Program-made: the position numbers and the translations under genes
Shown: positions 8,408-16,710 of the stretch, in pieces
How positions within the stretch are numbered: the first letter of the stretch is position 1
Layout of the letters: each line of letters starts with the position of its first letter
Notes under the pieces: generated by a model
Told to the model about the DNA's origin: nothing
Database searches by the model: none
What the model saw: the letters and a program-made list of their open reading frames with translations, nothing else
DNA from: Herbinix sp.
GTDB taxonomy: Bacteria > Bacillota > Clostridia > Lachnospirales > Lachnospiraceae
Assembly (NCBI GenBank): GCA_028691795.1
Contig: JAQUYQ010000005.1
Location: 1 to 45,351, forward strand
DNA: 45,351 nt
Direction: 5' to 3'

Positions 8408-10170
8408 TGAATACATTTCCTTTAATAAGAATAAAGTGGTCTAATGAACATGGTATGGCTGCTTTGTTGTTGGTGTTGATGCTATATCACATACCTCTGT
8501 GGTTGGATAACCCGGCCGGAATATTTAACGCTCTGCTTCTGATGGCTTTCACTCTTGTGCTGGATGCGATTGCTAATCTACTAAAGTATAAGAGATTATG
8601 GTGCTGTGTGTCAGCTGCAGTTACGGCAGCCATTATCAGTTTGCTTACATCTGTTATTCCTTTATGGGGACAGATGGTTGGATTGGCGACAGCATTAGTA
8701 TTTGGTAAATATATATGGGGTGGAACGGGTAAAAATAAAATTAACCCGGCTATGGTAGGACTACTCTTTATCCTGATTTTCTGGAAAGTACCCTATCCGT
8801 ATTTTGCTTCCTCCTACTGGTTGCTTCCGGCAGCAGTATTAGGTCTGCTCTTTTTGAAAATTAGGCCATTTGCAGGGATAGGATTTATTATTGGGGCCTT
8901 AGTAGTGTTACTATTGAAACAGAATTTTAATTTTGGTAGTATTCTTTCAAACGGTGTATTATTCTGGAGTTGTATCATTCTTACAGATCCAGTAACAGTA
9001 ACAAAAAATAGATGGGTAGGCTTCCTATCCGGCATTTTGGCTGGATTTATCGCTCTTTATTTATCACATAACGCATGGATCATTGTTGTGATGGTCTTTG
9101 CCGTTAATTTAATCTCCTTTGCGGCAGAAACTTCAGTTACTACTTATCGTGGGCTGAAGGCAAAATGTAAGATGCCCAAGGTATTTTCTTATGAAAAGGA
9201 TAAATATCTAGATCTAACTGGGGTGAATATTAAGGCAGAGGAAGCTGAAATTGGTATTGAGGAGCTATCAGCGGAAGAAATAATTAATAGTATAAAGCAT
9301 CTTAAAGTTTACGGAATGGGTGGGGCGGCTTTTCCTACTTACAAAAAGATAGTTTCGGTTCGTTCTGGAACTGAAAAAAAGAAATATCTGATAATCAATG
9401 GGGTGGAATGTGATCCCGGATTAATTCACGATGAGTATATACTGCATAATTATCCGGAGGAAATAGGCAAGGCGATAGAAATCCTTGGGCATTGTATCGA
9501 TTTTAATTCCATTCATCTTGCGGTGAAATCGGAGGAAGGATTAAATTTTAAGAAAGATATCCTTGTCCATAAAGTAGCTAACCTGTATCCAACAGGAGCA
9601 GAAAAGATATTAATAAAGGAAGTATTAAACCTGACTCTAAGAAAGGAGCAAATTCCCGCAGAATCCGGAATTCTTGTTTTAAATGTTCAAACGGTATATT
9701 CTATATATAAAGCTATTTACCTTAATTGCCCAGCGGATACCAGATTCCTGACAGTAGCTAATCTGAGGGATAAGACGGCTCAGGTAGTTAAAGTACGGTT
9801 GGGAATGAAGCTACAGGATATCATGACAGCAGTATATCCTCAAGAATTAGGTTTTTTCGCCGGAGGTGGCTTGATGCAAGCTCATTCAGCCGCAGAGGAT
9901 GCCGTCTTGGATCCTAGTATTAATTTTATTGCCACCGGGGCATTTCCAAAATACAAAGAATCGCCGCAGTGCTCGCAATGTGGAAATTGTATCAGTAATT
10001 GTCCGGCAGGGTTAATGGTTAATCGAATTGCTGATCTGGTGGATCAGGGTAAATTACAGGATACGCTTAAGTATAATCCAAATGAATGTATCAGCTGCGG
10101 CAGCTGCAGCTACTTTTGCCTGGCTGGAAGAAATCTTGCAGCGAAGGTTAAAGCAGCAAAGAAGTATTAA
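8407..10170 (+). CDS. RnfD-RnfC fusion: membrane and Fe-S/flavin electron-transfer protein
   Basis: 587 residues fuse two Rnf subunits. Residues 1-250 are an RnfD/NqrB-like membrane domain with several spans, the motif GGTGKNKINPAMVG at 105-118 and LTDPVT at 192-197. Residues about 255-587 are RnfC-like: the glycine-rich GMGGAAFP at 303-310, LIINGVECDP near 328-337, YPTGAEK near 394-400, an SLBB-like stretch, then two 4Fe-4S motifs (Cys522/525/528/532 and Cys561/564/567/571). The SGAT-type threonine motif that carries covalent FMN in RnfD is absent between the NPAM and TDPVT motifs. The other Rnf subunits (A, B, E, G) are not here. It overlaps the CoA-binding gene by one base and ends at a terminator before the CooS-like gene. 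Likely role: electron transfer between a soluble dinucleotide or Fe-S donor and a membrane partner. Confidence 0.85.
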   Translation: MNTFPLIRIKWSNEHGMAALLLVLMLYHIPLWLDNPAGIFNALLLMAFTLVLDAIANLLKYKRLWCCVSAAVTAAIISLLTSVIPLWGQMVGLATALVFGKYIWGGTGKNKINPAMVGLLFILIFWKVPYPYFASSYWLLPAAVLGLLFLKIRPFAGIGFIIGALVVLLLKQNFNFGSILSNGVLFWSCIILTDPVTVTKNRWVGFLSGILAGFIALYLSHNAWIIVVMVFAVNLISFAAETSVTTYRGLKAKCKMPKVFSYEKDKYLDLTGVNIKAEEAEIGIEELSAEEIINSIKHLKVYGMGGAAFPTYKKIVSVRSGTEKKKYLIINGVECDPGLIHDEYILHNYPEEIGKAIEILGHCIDFNSIHLAVKSEEGLNFKKDILVHKVANLYPTGAEKILIKEVLNLTLRKEQIPAESGILVLNVQTVYSIYKAIYLNCPADTRFLTVANLRDKTAQVVKVRLGMKLQDIMTAVYPQELGFFAGGGLMQAHSAAEDAVLDPSINFIATGAFPKYKESPQCSQCGNCISNCPAGLMVNRIADLVDQGKLQDTLKYNPNECISCGSCSYFCLAGRNLAAKVKAAKKY

Positions 10171-10244
10171 GAACTGATATCGAAGGTCAGATCACCTAGA
10201 ATCCTTAAATAGTAGAAACAAGTGATTAATCCTATAAGAAAAGC

Positions 10245-10276
10245 AGGGTGGTTGTTAATTCAGACCACCTTTTTTG
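10245..10276 (+). terminator. Terminator of the CoA-binding/RnfD-RnfC operon
   Basis: AGGGTGGT at 10245-10252 pairs with ACCACCT at 10264-10270 with one bulged base, followed by TTTTTT. It separates this operon from the CooS-like gene. Confidence 0.75.
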
Positions 10277-10382
10277 CATTAAAATATGCTCTAACGATAT
10301 AAAATAATATAATGGTAAGTGAATTGACTTATCATGGATTTTACAGGTATTTTATTTCTAAAAAAGGCACATATTAACTATT

Positions 10383-10407
10383 AGGATTTGTGTGTGATAA
10401 AAATCCT
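10383..10407. promoter_or_regulatory. Inverted repeat upstream of the CooS-like gene
   Basis: AGGATTT at 10383-10389 and AAATCCT at 10401-10407 form a perfect 7-bp inverted repeat, 36 bases before the start codon. It may be an operator or a small 5' hairpin. I could not match it to a known regulator site. Confidence 0.4.
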
Positions 10408-10442
10408 ATCTGTCAATTGAAATATTAATATGGAGGTTAATC

Positions 10443-12356
10443 ATGTCGGAACAAGTTTTAGAAAAGCCTGAAGGGCGGATGAGTTATCATGATTCCGTTG
10501 AGGAAATGTTGGTAAGGATAAAAGAAGATGGACTTTCAAGCGTATTTTCCAGATGGGACGAGCAGGAGAGAATACGCTGCAAGTATTGTCTACAGGGTCT
10601 AAGCTGTTGGCTATGTACTAACGGCCCCTGTCGTCTAAGTGAGAAAGCAGGTGCCGATAAAGGAGTCTGTGGTATTGGAAATGATGCCATGGCAATGCGT
10701 AATATGTTAATCAGAAATATCATGGGAGCGGCAACCTATGGACATCATGCATTTGAAGCCTTTCGTACCCTCAAGGCGACAGGGGAGGGAAAGACCACAT
10801 TTCAGATTAAGGATGTTGATAAACTGAAGTGGATGTGTGAGAAAACAGGAATCGATACGAATCAGGACATAAACCAACTGGCAATCCAATTAGCGGAGCT
10901 TCTGGATAAAGAAATGAAGATAACTCCGGACGAAGAAAGTAAGATGGTAGCAGCATTTGCACCAACAAAGAGAAAGAAATTATGGAAAGAGCTACACCTA
11001 AATCCTTGTGGAATACAGCACGAGGTGGAGAACAGCATCGCGAGCTGTCTTACGAATGTTGACGGTGACTATGTATCCTTGGCAAAGAAGGCTCTGCGGC
11101 TGGGGTTATCCACTATTTATACTGCACAAATCGGATTGGAAATGACGCAGGACATTTTATTCGGAACACCGATGCCTCATGAAGTTAATGTAGATTTGGG
11201 AATTATGGACCCCGACTATGTAAACATTGCATTTAACGGTCACCAGCCTTGGATCGGAGTTGCCACCCTGCAAAAGGCAAAACTTCAGGAATATCAGGAG
11301 AAAGCAAAGAAAGCAGGTGCCAAAGGTATTCATATTGTCGGTTCCATTGAAACTGGCCAGGAAATGCTCCAGCGTTTTGAAGTGGATGATGTCTTTGTAG
11401 GTCTTATGGGAAACTGGCTGGCAATCGAGCCATTTCTTGCAACCGGAACGGTGGATGCGCTGGTTATGGAAGAGAACTGCTCACCACCGGACATGGACAT
11501 GTATGCGGAAAAATATCAGGTAGCACTTGTCAGTGTCAGCACAATTATCGGAGTACCGGGACTTGAACATGTAATGCCCTATTATCCTGCTAAAGCGGAA
11601 GAGACGGCAGAAAATTGTATCGATATTGCGATAAAGAATTTTAAGAAACGACATGGTACGATTAAGGCAATGGTTCCGAAGCATATAACCAAAGCAATCG
11701 CCGGGTTTTCCACCGAAGCAGTATTAAAAGCAATAGGAAATGATCTAAATGTACTAGTTGATGTCATAGCGAAGGGACAAATCAAGGGAATTGTTGCCCT
11801 TGCAAACTGTTCAACTCTGAGAAATGGCCCCCAGGACTGGAATACCATCAATTTAACAAAACAACTGATTAAAAGAGACATTCTTGTTGTTGCAGGAGGT
11901 TGTGGTAATCACGGACTTGAGGTCGCCGGAATGTGTAACCTGGAAGCAGCAGACCAGGCGGGGGAAGGACTAAAAGGAATATGTAAAGCACTTGGAATTC
12001 CTCCCGTACTCAGCTTTGGAACCTGTACCGATACCGGAAGAATATCGATGTTGGTAACGGCCTTGGCTGAGCATATGGATCTTGATATCTCCGACCTTCC
12101 GATTGCAGTTACAGCACCGGAATGGATGGAACAGAAGGCTACCATAGATGGTTTGTTCGCAGTTGCCTATGGTGCTTATACCCATCTGTCACCGACTCCC
12201 TTTATTACGGGTGCTCCCAAACTGGTTAAGCTTCTGACTGAAGATGTAGAAGGGTTAACCGGTGGTAAAGTGGCTTTAGGCGATGATCCTATACAGGTAG
12301 CAAAAGATATTGAAGCCCATATTATAAAGAAACGCCAGAAATTAGGACTGGCATAG
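10443..12356 (+). CDS. CooS-family protein with hybrid-cluster-type ligand set (CODH-like, probably not a true CO dehydrogenase)
   Basis: 637 residues with the full CooS scaffold. Near the N-terminus Cys55/58/63/76 fit the B-cluster, with Cys46 and Cys49 for a D-cluster. The active-site region keeps His267, Cys346, Cys456, Cys487, Cys528 and Lys565. But where canonical enzymes read CCTGNE, this one reads VGSIETGQE: the C-cluster cysteine equivalent to Cys295 of C. hydrogenoformans CODH-II is Glu303, and the Cys before it is Ile. His plus Glu plus four Cys is the ligand order of the hybrid cluster protein. The published CooS-V of C. hydrogenoformans also lacks a canonical Cys, carries an Fe-S-O cluster, and does not oxidise CO. 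A role in hydroxylamine/NO or other redox chemistry is therefore likelier (inference). A GGAGG site precedes the ATG. The gene has its own terminator. Confidence 0.88.
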   Translation: MSEQVLEKPEGRMSYHDSVEEMLVRIKEDGLSSVFSRWDEQERIRCKYCLQGLSCWLCTNGPCRLSEKAGADKGVCGIGNDAMAMRNMLIRNIMGAATYGHHAFEAFRTLKATGEGKTTFQIKDVDKLKWMCEKTGIDTNQDINQLAIQLAELLDKEMKITPDEESKMVAAFAPTKRKKLWKELHLNPCGIQHEVENSIASCLTNVDGDYVSLAKKALRLGLSTIYTAQIGLEMTQDILFGTPMPHEVNVDLGIMDPDYVNIAFNGHQPWIGVATLQKAKLQEYQEKAKKAGAKGIHIVGSIETGQEMLQRFEVDDVFVGLMGNWLAIEPFLATGTVDALVMEENCSPPDMDMYAEKYQVALVSVSTIIGVPGLEHVMPYYPAKAEETAENCIDIAIKNFKKRHGTIKAMVPKHITKAIAGFSTEAVLKAIGNDLNVLVDVIAKGQIKGIVALANCSTLRNGPQDWNTINLTKQLIKRDILVVAGGCGNHGLEVAGMCNLEAADQAGEGLKGICKALGIPPVLSFGTCTDTGRISMLVTALAEHMDLDISDLPIAVTAPEWMEQKATIDGLFAVAYGAYTHLSPTPFITGAPKLVKLLTEDVEGLTGGKVALGDDPIQVAKDIEAHIIKKRQKLGLA

Positions 12357-12386
12357 GCTATTTATTAATTGAATAAGTATTATAAG

Positions 12387-12452
12387 GACTTTTGTCAAGG
12401 AAGCTTTTCTGTTTTTCTAAAAATAGAAGGCGAAGTTGGCAAAAGTCTTTTT
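12387..12452 (+). terminator. Terminator after the CooS-like gene
   Basis: GACTTTTGTCAA (from 12387) pairs with TTGGCAAAAGTC (12436-12447), with a further AGAA-type inner stem, and runs into TTTTT. Confidence 0.75.
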
Positions 12453-12577
12453 ATGTTAAGGCTCGACTCGATAATTAATTATAGAAAGTATTGTTAATTA
12501 TACTGAGATAGTGTTAAAATATGGATGTTACATATAATGCATATGTTTCGAGATGTTTCAGAAGAATGGAGATTTTT

Positions 12578-13474
12578 ATGAGATTACATCATAATATAAT
12601 GAAGATAGGACTTGTTTTAATGACACTTACGATGCTTATTTGCATTGTATTTTCCTATAGCATCAAGTTAAATTACCCGGTATTTTTAAGATACTGCATC
12701 GAAACTGAAGCGGTTTCAAATCAAGCTGACTCATACAACAGGCTTGTAATGGAACTTCAGTATATTACGAATAGTAATGATAACCGTTTGGTAAATCAAG
12801 TTGTCTTTAAAGAGGCACCAGAGATATATTTTCGTGCTTCGGAAACTCTACCCGGTAATAATAGTTTAGGCTTTTTTATTAAAACCACAACAAATCGGCA
12901 ATTAGGCATCTCGATGGGAAGATACAGCCTTCGTACCATTTATGTATATCAGGATAGTTATTTTAGGGAGGATTGGAAAGGTGAAAAAGAGCTGAATACG
13001 GCAGTGTTGTATTTTTCGGACGGAAGTACGAGGAATGTTGATCTGGGTAGAATCATTCTATATAGTGAAACAAATGAAGAGGGGGTATTAGCCCCCGAAA
13101 CCACCACTTCTTCCAGTGATTTTTCATCAAGCACAAGTTATCGGGTGGAAGATAACGTTAGACTTCTTAATTTTAGTTCACCATTACTTGGCAATGCTCC
13201 GGATTTTATGTATTTTAAAATTGATAATATAAATTTTACAGACATTTCAGGAATGGAATATGAAAAGGGAAATGGATTGAGGATTACTTCTAAATTTAAT
13301 AATTCTCAAGCTAGTAGCTATCATTATGACGTTTATGATATAAGACCAAAACTAAATTATAAAATTGAAGATGGAGCAACTAAATACATACGTGTATATA
13401 ATATTAGATGGCAGCGAAGTATTTATGATTTTAAGAATACCCTTAACTATTTGAAAGAAAGGGGTGCTATTTAA
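12578..13474 (+). CDS. Hypothetical membrane-anchored extracytoplasmic protein
   Basis: I do not recognise this 298-residue protein. One N-terminal membrane segment (about residues 10-30, IGLVLMTLTMLICIVFSY) is followed by a polar, beta-rich region that should lie outside the cell, with a Ser/Thr-rich patch (ETTTSSSDFSSSTSY) near residue 185. There is no lipobox and no recognisable catalytic motif. The ATG at 12578 has GGAGA six bases before it; upstream ATGs have no SD. It overlaps the next gene by one base (TAATG), which makes it the first gene of a three-gene membrane operon with the two that follow. The operon structure suggests a membrane complex of unknown function. Confidence 0.72.
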   Translation: MRLHHNIMKIGLVLMTLTMLICIVFSYSIKLNYPVFLRYCIETEAVSNQADSYNRLVMELQYITNSNDNRLVNQVVFKEAPEIYFRASETLPGNNSLGFFIKTTTNRQLGISMGRYSLRTIYVYQDSYFREDWKGEKELNTAVLYFSDGSTRNVDLGRIILYSETNEEGVLAPETTTSSSDFSSSTSYRVEDNVRLLNFSSPLLGNAPDFMYFKIDNINFTDISGMEYEKGNGLRITSKFNNSQASSYHYDVYDIRPKLNYKIEDGATKYIRVYNIRWQRSIYDFKNTLNYLKERGAI

Positions 13475-14046
13475 TGTATTCCGGATATAGACAGATATTT
13501 TGGGGATTATTTCTTTGCACATTTCATATTAACATAGGGCTGATTCAAGTTATTCCAGCCTTTATAGGATGGTTGATCGTAGCGGGAGGATTATATACGC
13601 TTTATGATGCCTATGCTTATACCTCCTTTCGAAAAGCACATTATACGGTAATTGCTATAGCCGGAATTAGCCTATTCGGCTTTATCGCAGATTTTTTAGG
13701 TAAAAGGTATGAAATACTTACCTATATGCCAATCCTGATAGCAATCGTTGAATTCCTTTTCATCTATTATTTGTTGGAGGGAAGTATTCAATATTTCCTG
13801 GACGCAGGAGAGGAAGCAGTTGCAGCCGGTATTAAATCAAATCTTCAAATTTATATGCTTGTTTTTATATTCAGTAATATCTTGGGATGTATAGCTCTTA
13901 CCATTTTTGATCAGACCTTGCTCTTTATCTATATGTGCTTAGCATTTATATTAATCCTATGGTTAATGAGGATAGTCAGCAGGCTAAAGAAAATACATCA
14001 GGAACCCTTGATTACAATGCAGGAGAGTGAGATAAATGACAAATAG
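13474..14046 (+). CDS. Hypothetical multi-pass membrane protein
   Basis: A 190-residue protein with about six hydrophobic spans: near residues 9-25, 27-45, 58-75, 85-103, 125-145 and 147-167. The C-terminal tail is charged. I recognise no family motif. The start overlaps the previous stop by one base, with AAAGGGGTG as SD. The end overlaps the LspA-like gene by 11 bases. The tight overlaps on both sides indicate co-translation and suggest that the three proteins act together. Confidence 0.72.
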   Translation: MYSGYRQIFWGLFLCTFHINIGLIQVIPAFIGWLIVAGGLYTLYDAYAYTSFRKAHYTVIAIAGISLFGFIADFLGKRYEILTYMPILIAIVEFLFIYYLLEGSIQYFLDAGEEAVAAGIKSNLQIYMLVFIFSNILGCIALTIFDQTLLFIYMCLAFILILWLMRIVSRLKKIHQEPLITMQESEINDK

Positions 14047-14593
14047 GATAAAATATTTAAAAAAGATCTTACCGATATTCTTATTAGTAATGCTGGATCA
14101 GGCAATAAAATTATATATCGCTAAATTTCTAATGGATAAGAAGTTTATAATAGGCAATATCCTTGGTTTTAAACCTTACCTCAATGTTAAATATTCCTGG
14201 ATAAATTCTATGACAAATATGGGTATTAGCTTAACGCTTCATATCCTATTGGTTATTGTTCTCCTGCTCTGTATATTGATAATCTATGATTTTATTGAGA
14301 CAAAATATTCTATGAATACCTATGGGCATAGTCTGTTTGCATTTTTAATTGCGGGTGCAGCTTGTTCTCTCATTGATAAGGTTGCCTGGGGCGGAAGCCT
14401 GGATTACGTTTTGTTGAATGGATTCTTTATATTTGACTTAAAGGATTGTTATATATCTGTTTTTGAAGTTATGTTAATCCTTAGTCTCTTTAAAAGTAAA
14501 GAAGTAAGAAACGCAAAGGGAAGGGTCTTAATAAAAGGTTTCTCGGATTATTTCAAGATAAAATATTTAAAAAAATTTCGTAAGTCTGTTTAA
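14036..14593 (+). CDS. Divergent LspA-like (signal peptidase II-type) membrane protein
   Basis: A 185-residue protein with four spans in the layout of lipoprotein signal peptidase. VMLDQAIKLYI at about residues 18-28 matches the LspA start motif. AGAACSLIDKVAWGGSLDY and FIFDLKDCYIS match the regions holding the two catalytic aspartates, and both Asp (in SLDY and LKDC) are kept. The Asn residues normal in GNxxDR and FNxAD are Ser and Asp. The substituted Asn residues and the operon with two unknown membrane proteins suggest a paralogue with a special substrate, not the housekeeping enzyme. It overlaps the upstream gene by 11 bases. Activity is uncertain. Confidence 0.68.
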   Translation: MTNRIKYLKKILPIFLLVMLDQAIKLYIAKFLMDKKFIIGNILGFKPYLNVKYSWINSMTNMGISLTLHILLVIVLLLCILIIYDFIETKYSMNTYGHSLFAFLIAGAACSLIDKVAWGGSLDYVLLNGFFIFDLKDCYISVFEVMLILSLFKSKEVRNAKGRVLIKGFSDYFKIKYLKKFRKSV

Positions 14594-14970
14594 ATTAAGG
14601 GAATACAGGACTTATATTTACTATGGGAAATTAAATATAATGTTATTATTCATGAATGATTTGGGTGTAATAAGTCGGTATTCATTTTGTGCCTGCGGCC
14701 CAAAGTTTGCAGGCTTTGATGAATGAAATGGTTATGTGCAAAAGAAACTTGCTATGTTATAATAGGATTGTAATTATCACTTATTCAAATATCTCAAAAT
14801 TAATCAGAAATTTATTATTTTTTGCAAGTATTATTTTAATGGTTTTGACTTATGCTTTATTAGAACCAGTTTATTACGAGAAATCTCCAGACAAAGGTCA
14901 CAGTAGCAAAACAATTATTTATTAACAAGTAATAAGGAGGCAAGTTCCTCCTAGAAAGAAGGTGATTTGT
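14594..14970 (+). other. Intergenic region with a conserved 45-nt element and a possible small membrane ORF
   Basis: This ~375-bp gap holds the 14691-14735 element, also found before the second chemoreceptor. A possible frame starts at ATG 14719 and runs to 14925. It encodes about 68 residues with one hydrophobic span (LLFFASIILMVLTYALL) but has no clear SD, so I do not call it a gene. At 14935-14952 AGGAGG and CCTCCT form a hairpin just before the nfeD ribosome-binding site. Confidence 0.5.
14691..14735 (+). repeat. Conserved 45-nt hairpin element, copy A
   Basis: Identical at 39 of 45 positions to 34832-34876. GCCTGC at its start can pair with GCAGGC at 14708-14713, leaving an 11- to 12-base loop. 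Downstream the shared sequence CTTTGATGAA leads into ATGGTTAT. In copy B the pairing partner is GTAGGC, which keeps the stem with a G-U pair. Confidence 0.6.
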
Positions 14971-15465
14971 ATGTTTGAAGCAATTGACTGGTTATTTATT
15001 TTAGCAATCGTACTTTTTATTGCCGGATTTATATTAGTCGGAATTGAAATGGTGACTCCGGGACTTCACGCACCGGGATTTATCGGAGTCGGTTGCCTGC
15101 TCGCTGCAATATTTTTGATATCAGACTCCTTTGAGGAAGGTGCAATCATAACAATTATCGTACTGGCAATCTTAGGCTTAATGCTTGCAGTTATATTAAG
15201 CTTACTTTCGTCAGGTAAGTTAAAATCACCGATAATTCTACAAGAAGAACAAAACAAGGAAAAAGGCTATATCAGTTCCAACGACTTAAATTATATGGTG
15301 GGTAAACAAGGTGTTGCTCTGACGGATCTTAGGCCAACAGGAACCGGAAGCTTTGATGGAACGGATTTTGATGTTATCTCAGAGGGAAAATATATATCCA
15401 AGGGCAGCCAGTTAATTATCTACAAGGTTCAAGGTTCGAAGCTTATTGTAAAAGTATCGGAATAG
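14971..15465 (+). CDS. NfeD-like membrane protein, partner of FloA
   Basis: A 164-residue protein. The N-terminal half has three to four membrane spans (about residues 8-75), including the NfeD signature GIEMVTPGLHAPGFIGVG. The C-terminal soluble half has the OB-fold end VGKQGVALTDLRPTGTGSF, DVISEG and KGSQLIIYKVQGSKL. It is the short form without a ClpP-like protease domain, as in B. subtilis YqeZ-YqfA type loci. I chose the ATG at 14971, seven bases after AAGGTG. FloA follows 234 bases later, the usual order. Together they are thought to organise membrane microdomains. Confidence 0.88.
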   Translation: MFEAIDWLFILAIVLFIAGFILVGIEMVTPGLHAPGFIGVGCLLAAIFLISDSFEEGAIITIIVLAILGLMLAVILSLLSSGKLKSPIILQEEQNKEKGYISSNDLNYMVGKQGVALTDLRPTGTGSFDGTDFDVISEGKYISKGSQLIIYKVQGSKLIVKVSE

Positions 15466-15699
15466 TAAGGCCTTGGGTTTCGAAATGGATTAGCAAGGTC
15501 CTAGAATATTAATAAATTGTTTCTGTAATAAGAAGTAGATTTAAATGTAACATAGCTATTTTTGTATGAAAACTACAGAAACATGGGAATAATAGAAAAT
15601 GAAATAGTAAGGGTAATAAAGGAAATAGTAAAGGTACAGGACCCCCACAGTAACTATTAATTGTAATTATTAAATTACATAGAAAGAAGGTAAAAGGTT

Positions 15700-16680
15700 A
15701 TGCCAACAACATCATCATCAATTGGAATGGTTATTATTATCGGTATTATTTGTTTAGGAATTATTTTATTTTTCAGTTTTGTACCCGTCGGTTTGTGGAT
15801 TTCCTCCTTGGCTGCCAACGTAAAGGTCAGCATCTTTAATCTAATTGGTATGCGTCTTAGACGTGTTGCTCCATCAAGAATTGTACTACCGTTAATTAAG
15901 GCAACAAAAGCAGGACTTTCCTTAAACGTAAATCAGCTGGAAGCACATTATTTGGCAGGCGGTAATGTTGATAGCGTGGTAAATGCATTGATCGCTTCGG
16001 AAAGAGCAGGTATTGAGCTTCATTTTGAGAAGGCAGCTGCTATTGATCTGGCAGGCCGTGATGTATTTGATGCAGTAAAAATGAGCGTTAATCCCAAAGT
16101 AATTGAGACCACCAATGTATCAGCAGTTGCAAAGGACGGTATCGAGCTTTTAGTTAAGGCGAGAGTTACCGTCAGGGCTAATCTGGAACGACTGGTCGGT
16201 GGTGCCGGTGAGGCAACCATACTTGCAAGAATAGGTGAAGGTATTGTTACTACCGTAGGTTCTGCGAAATCTCATAAAGAAGTGCTGGAAAATCCCGATG
16301 ACATTTCAAAGAGAGTATTAAGTAAAGGCTTGGATTCCGGAACTGCATTTGAAATCTTATCCATTGATATAGCAGATATTGATGTTGGTAGAAATATCGG
16401 TGCTCAGCTGCAGACATTACAGGCAGAAGCGGATAAAAACATTGCCCAGGCAAAAGCAGAGGAAAGAAGGGCAATGGCAGTTGCCAAGGAACAGGAAATG
16501 CGTGCCTATGTTGTTGAAGCGGAAGCAGAGGTACCAAAAGCTATGGCTCAGGCACTTAGAGAAGGTAATTTAGGGGTTATGGATTATTATGATATGCAGA
16601 ACGTGAAAGCAGATACCAAGATGAGAGAAAAAATCTCCGAATCTTCAAAGAAATCGATAACTGACGGAAGTGTAAAATAA
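15700..16680 (+). CDS. floA: Flotillin-like protein FloA
   Basis: A 326-residue SPFH-type scaffold of bacterial membrane microdomains. A hydrophobic N-terminal hairpin (about residues 8-45) embeds in the membrane. The SPFH region follows ([20 protein letters not shown] and the [15 protein letters not shown] segment). An Ala/Glu-rich helical region (about 245-290) then serves for oligomerisation. The [12 protein letters not shown] end is typical of FloA. Length matches the family (~330). The SD is AGAAGG. The upstream 234-bp gap contains two imperfect copies of GAAATAGTAAGGGTA but no gene. nfeD lies upstream and a small hypothetical gene 30 bases downstream, probably co-transcribed to the terminator at 17162. 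Confidence 0.93.
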   Translation: MPTTSSSIGMVIIIGIICLGIILFFSFVPVGLWISSLAANVKVSIFNLIGMRLRRVAPSRIVLPLIKATKAGLSLNVNQLEAHYLAGGNVDSVVNALIASERAGIELHFEKAAAIDLAGRDVFDAVKMSVNPKVIETTNVSAVAKDGIELLVKARVTVRANLERLVGGAGEATILARIGEGIVTTVGSAKSHKEVLENPDDISKRVLSKGLDSGTAFEILSIDIADIDVGRNIGAQLQTLQAEADKNIAQAKAEERRAMAVAKEQEMRAYVVEAEAEVPKAMAQALREGNLGVMDYYDMQNVKADTKMREKISESSKKSITDGSVK

Positions 16681-16710
16681 ATAAGTAGAGAATAATCGGA
16701 GGAAATGACA

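Noticed and set aside
8407..10170. Part of a complete Rnf complex
   Set aside because: Only D-like and C-like parts are present, fused in one protein; no A, B, E or G subunit genes and no FMN-threonine motif.
10443..12356. A functional CO dehydrogenase of the Wood-Ljungdahl pathway
   Set aside because: The C-cluster Cys is Glu303, and no acsB, acsC/D, cooC or corrinoid genes are nearby.
12521..12577. Longer N-terminus for the first gene of the membrane operon
   Set aside because: The upstream ATG has no SD and its 19 codons overlap the SD of the chosen start; the signal-anchor fits the later ATG.
14691..14735. c-di-GMP-I riboswitch before motility-related genes
   Set aside because: The shared element lacks the GCAAAC/GACGCAAAGCC core of that class.
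14719..14925. Small single-span membrane protein gene
   Set aside because: It has a hydrophobic span but no SD, an uncertain start and no homologue I recognise; kept only as a possibility within the intergenic entry.
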